Below, piece after piece: positions 6,152 through 6,267 of a DNA stretch of 6,267 bases. Location: contig JAKSBO010000253.1 in NCBI GenBank assembly GCA_022361095.1, forward strand, positions 1-6,267. Direction: 5' to 3'. The notes beneath the pieces were generated by a model. The model made no database searches. It worked only from the letters and a program-made list of their open reading frames with translations, and had not been told where the DNA came from. The position numbers and the translations under genes are program-made. Numbering within the stretch: the stretch's first letter is position 1; the number at the start of each line of letters is the position of its first letter. The stretch comes from Desulfobacterales bacterium (GTDB lineage Bacteria; Desulfobacterota; Desulfobacteria; Desulfobacterales; Desulfobacteraceae).

Positions 6152-6267
6152 ATGGCTGATATTATCCGCACATACCTTGAACGGCAAAAATATCTGATCA
6201 TTGACGGCGCACTTGGCACCGAGCTTGAGCGCCGGGGGTGCAGCCTTGATGATCCGCTCTGGTCGGC
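6152..6267 (+). CDS. mmuM: Homocysteine S-methyltransferase (MmuM type), 5' part only
   Basis: The first 38 codons and two bases of a gene cut by the window edge. Enzymes of this family transfer a methyl group from S-methylmethionine or S-adenosylmethionine to homocysteine, giving methionine. The visible sequence holds the family N-terminal strand and loop LIIDGALGTELERRG (residues 15-29) followed by CSLDDPLWSA, which closely follows the E. coli MmuM pattern (DGAMATELEARGCNLADSLWSA, from memory). The N-terminal domain of cobalamin-dependent MetH also carries a DGAxGTxLQ motif, but the CSLDDPLWSA continuation fits MmuM better. The C-terminal zinc cysteines are outside the window, so the metal site and full length cannot be judged. 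It is divergent from queD with its own promoter candidate and ribosome binding site. Confidence 0.82.
   Translation, partial: MADIIRTYLERQKYLIIDGALGTELERRGCSLDDPLWS

Overview
The window looks like ordinary chromosomal DNA from a sulfate-reducing bacterium of the Desulfobacteraceae type (Desulfobacter, Desulfobacula or Desulfobacterium relatives). This placement is inferred. It rests on a single-chain aldehyde oxidoreductase of the Desulfovibrio gigas Mop kind, a long SerB with ACT domains in front of its phosphatase domain, moderate GC content, and an intergenic repeat of a style I associate with this family. No rRNA, tRNA, CRISPR array, transposase, phage gene or plasmid function is visible. 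No gene-free stretch exceeds 300 bases; the three main gaps are about 206, 142 and 173 bases.

Layout, left to right. Positions 9-1241 (+) carry a complete serB (phosphoserine phosphatase, last step of serine synthesis). Positions 1270-1413 hold a compact non-coding element with imperfect terminal inverted repeats. Positions 1448-4117 (+) encode an 889-residue molybdenum/iron-sulfur aldehyde oxidoreductase of the xanthine oxidase superfamily. A long, almost perfect hairpin (4151-4194) separates it from a convergent minus-strand operon: queD (5978-5598), queE (5597-4953) and queC (4949-4260). After a divergent promoter region, a homocysteine S-methyltransferase gene (mmuM type) starts at 6152 on the plus strand and runs off the window.

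How the genes work together. queD, queE and queC encode three consecutive enzymes that turn 7,8-dihydroneopterin triphosphate into preQ0, the 7-deazaguanine precursor of tRNA queuosine. They are packed with gaps of 0 and 3 bases, and each downstream ribosome binding site lies inside the end of the gene before it, so they are almost certainly one translationally coupled operon. SerB and MmuM belong to amino-acid metabolism, and the oxidoreductase to aldehyde oxidation. I see no functional link among these three.

I found no convincing new multi-gene system. The points most worth checking are the intergenic element at 1270-1413, the oxidoreductase active-site pocket (both aromatic residues that line the D. 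gigas pocket appear to be replaced), and the strand-asymmetric hairpin between the convergent genes.
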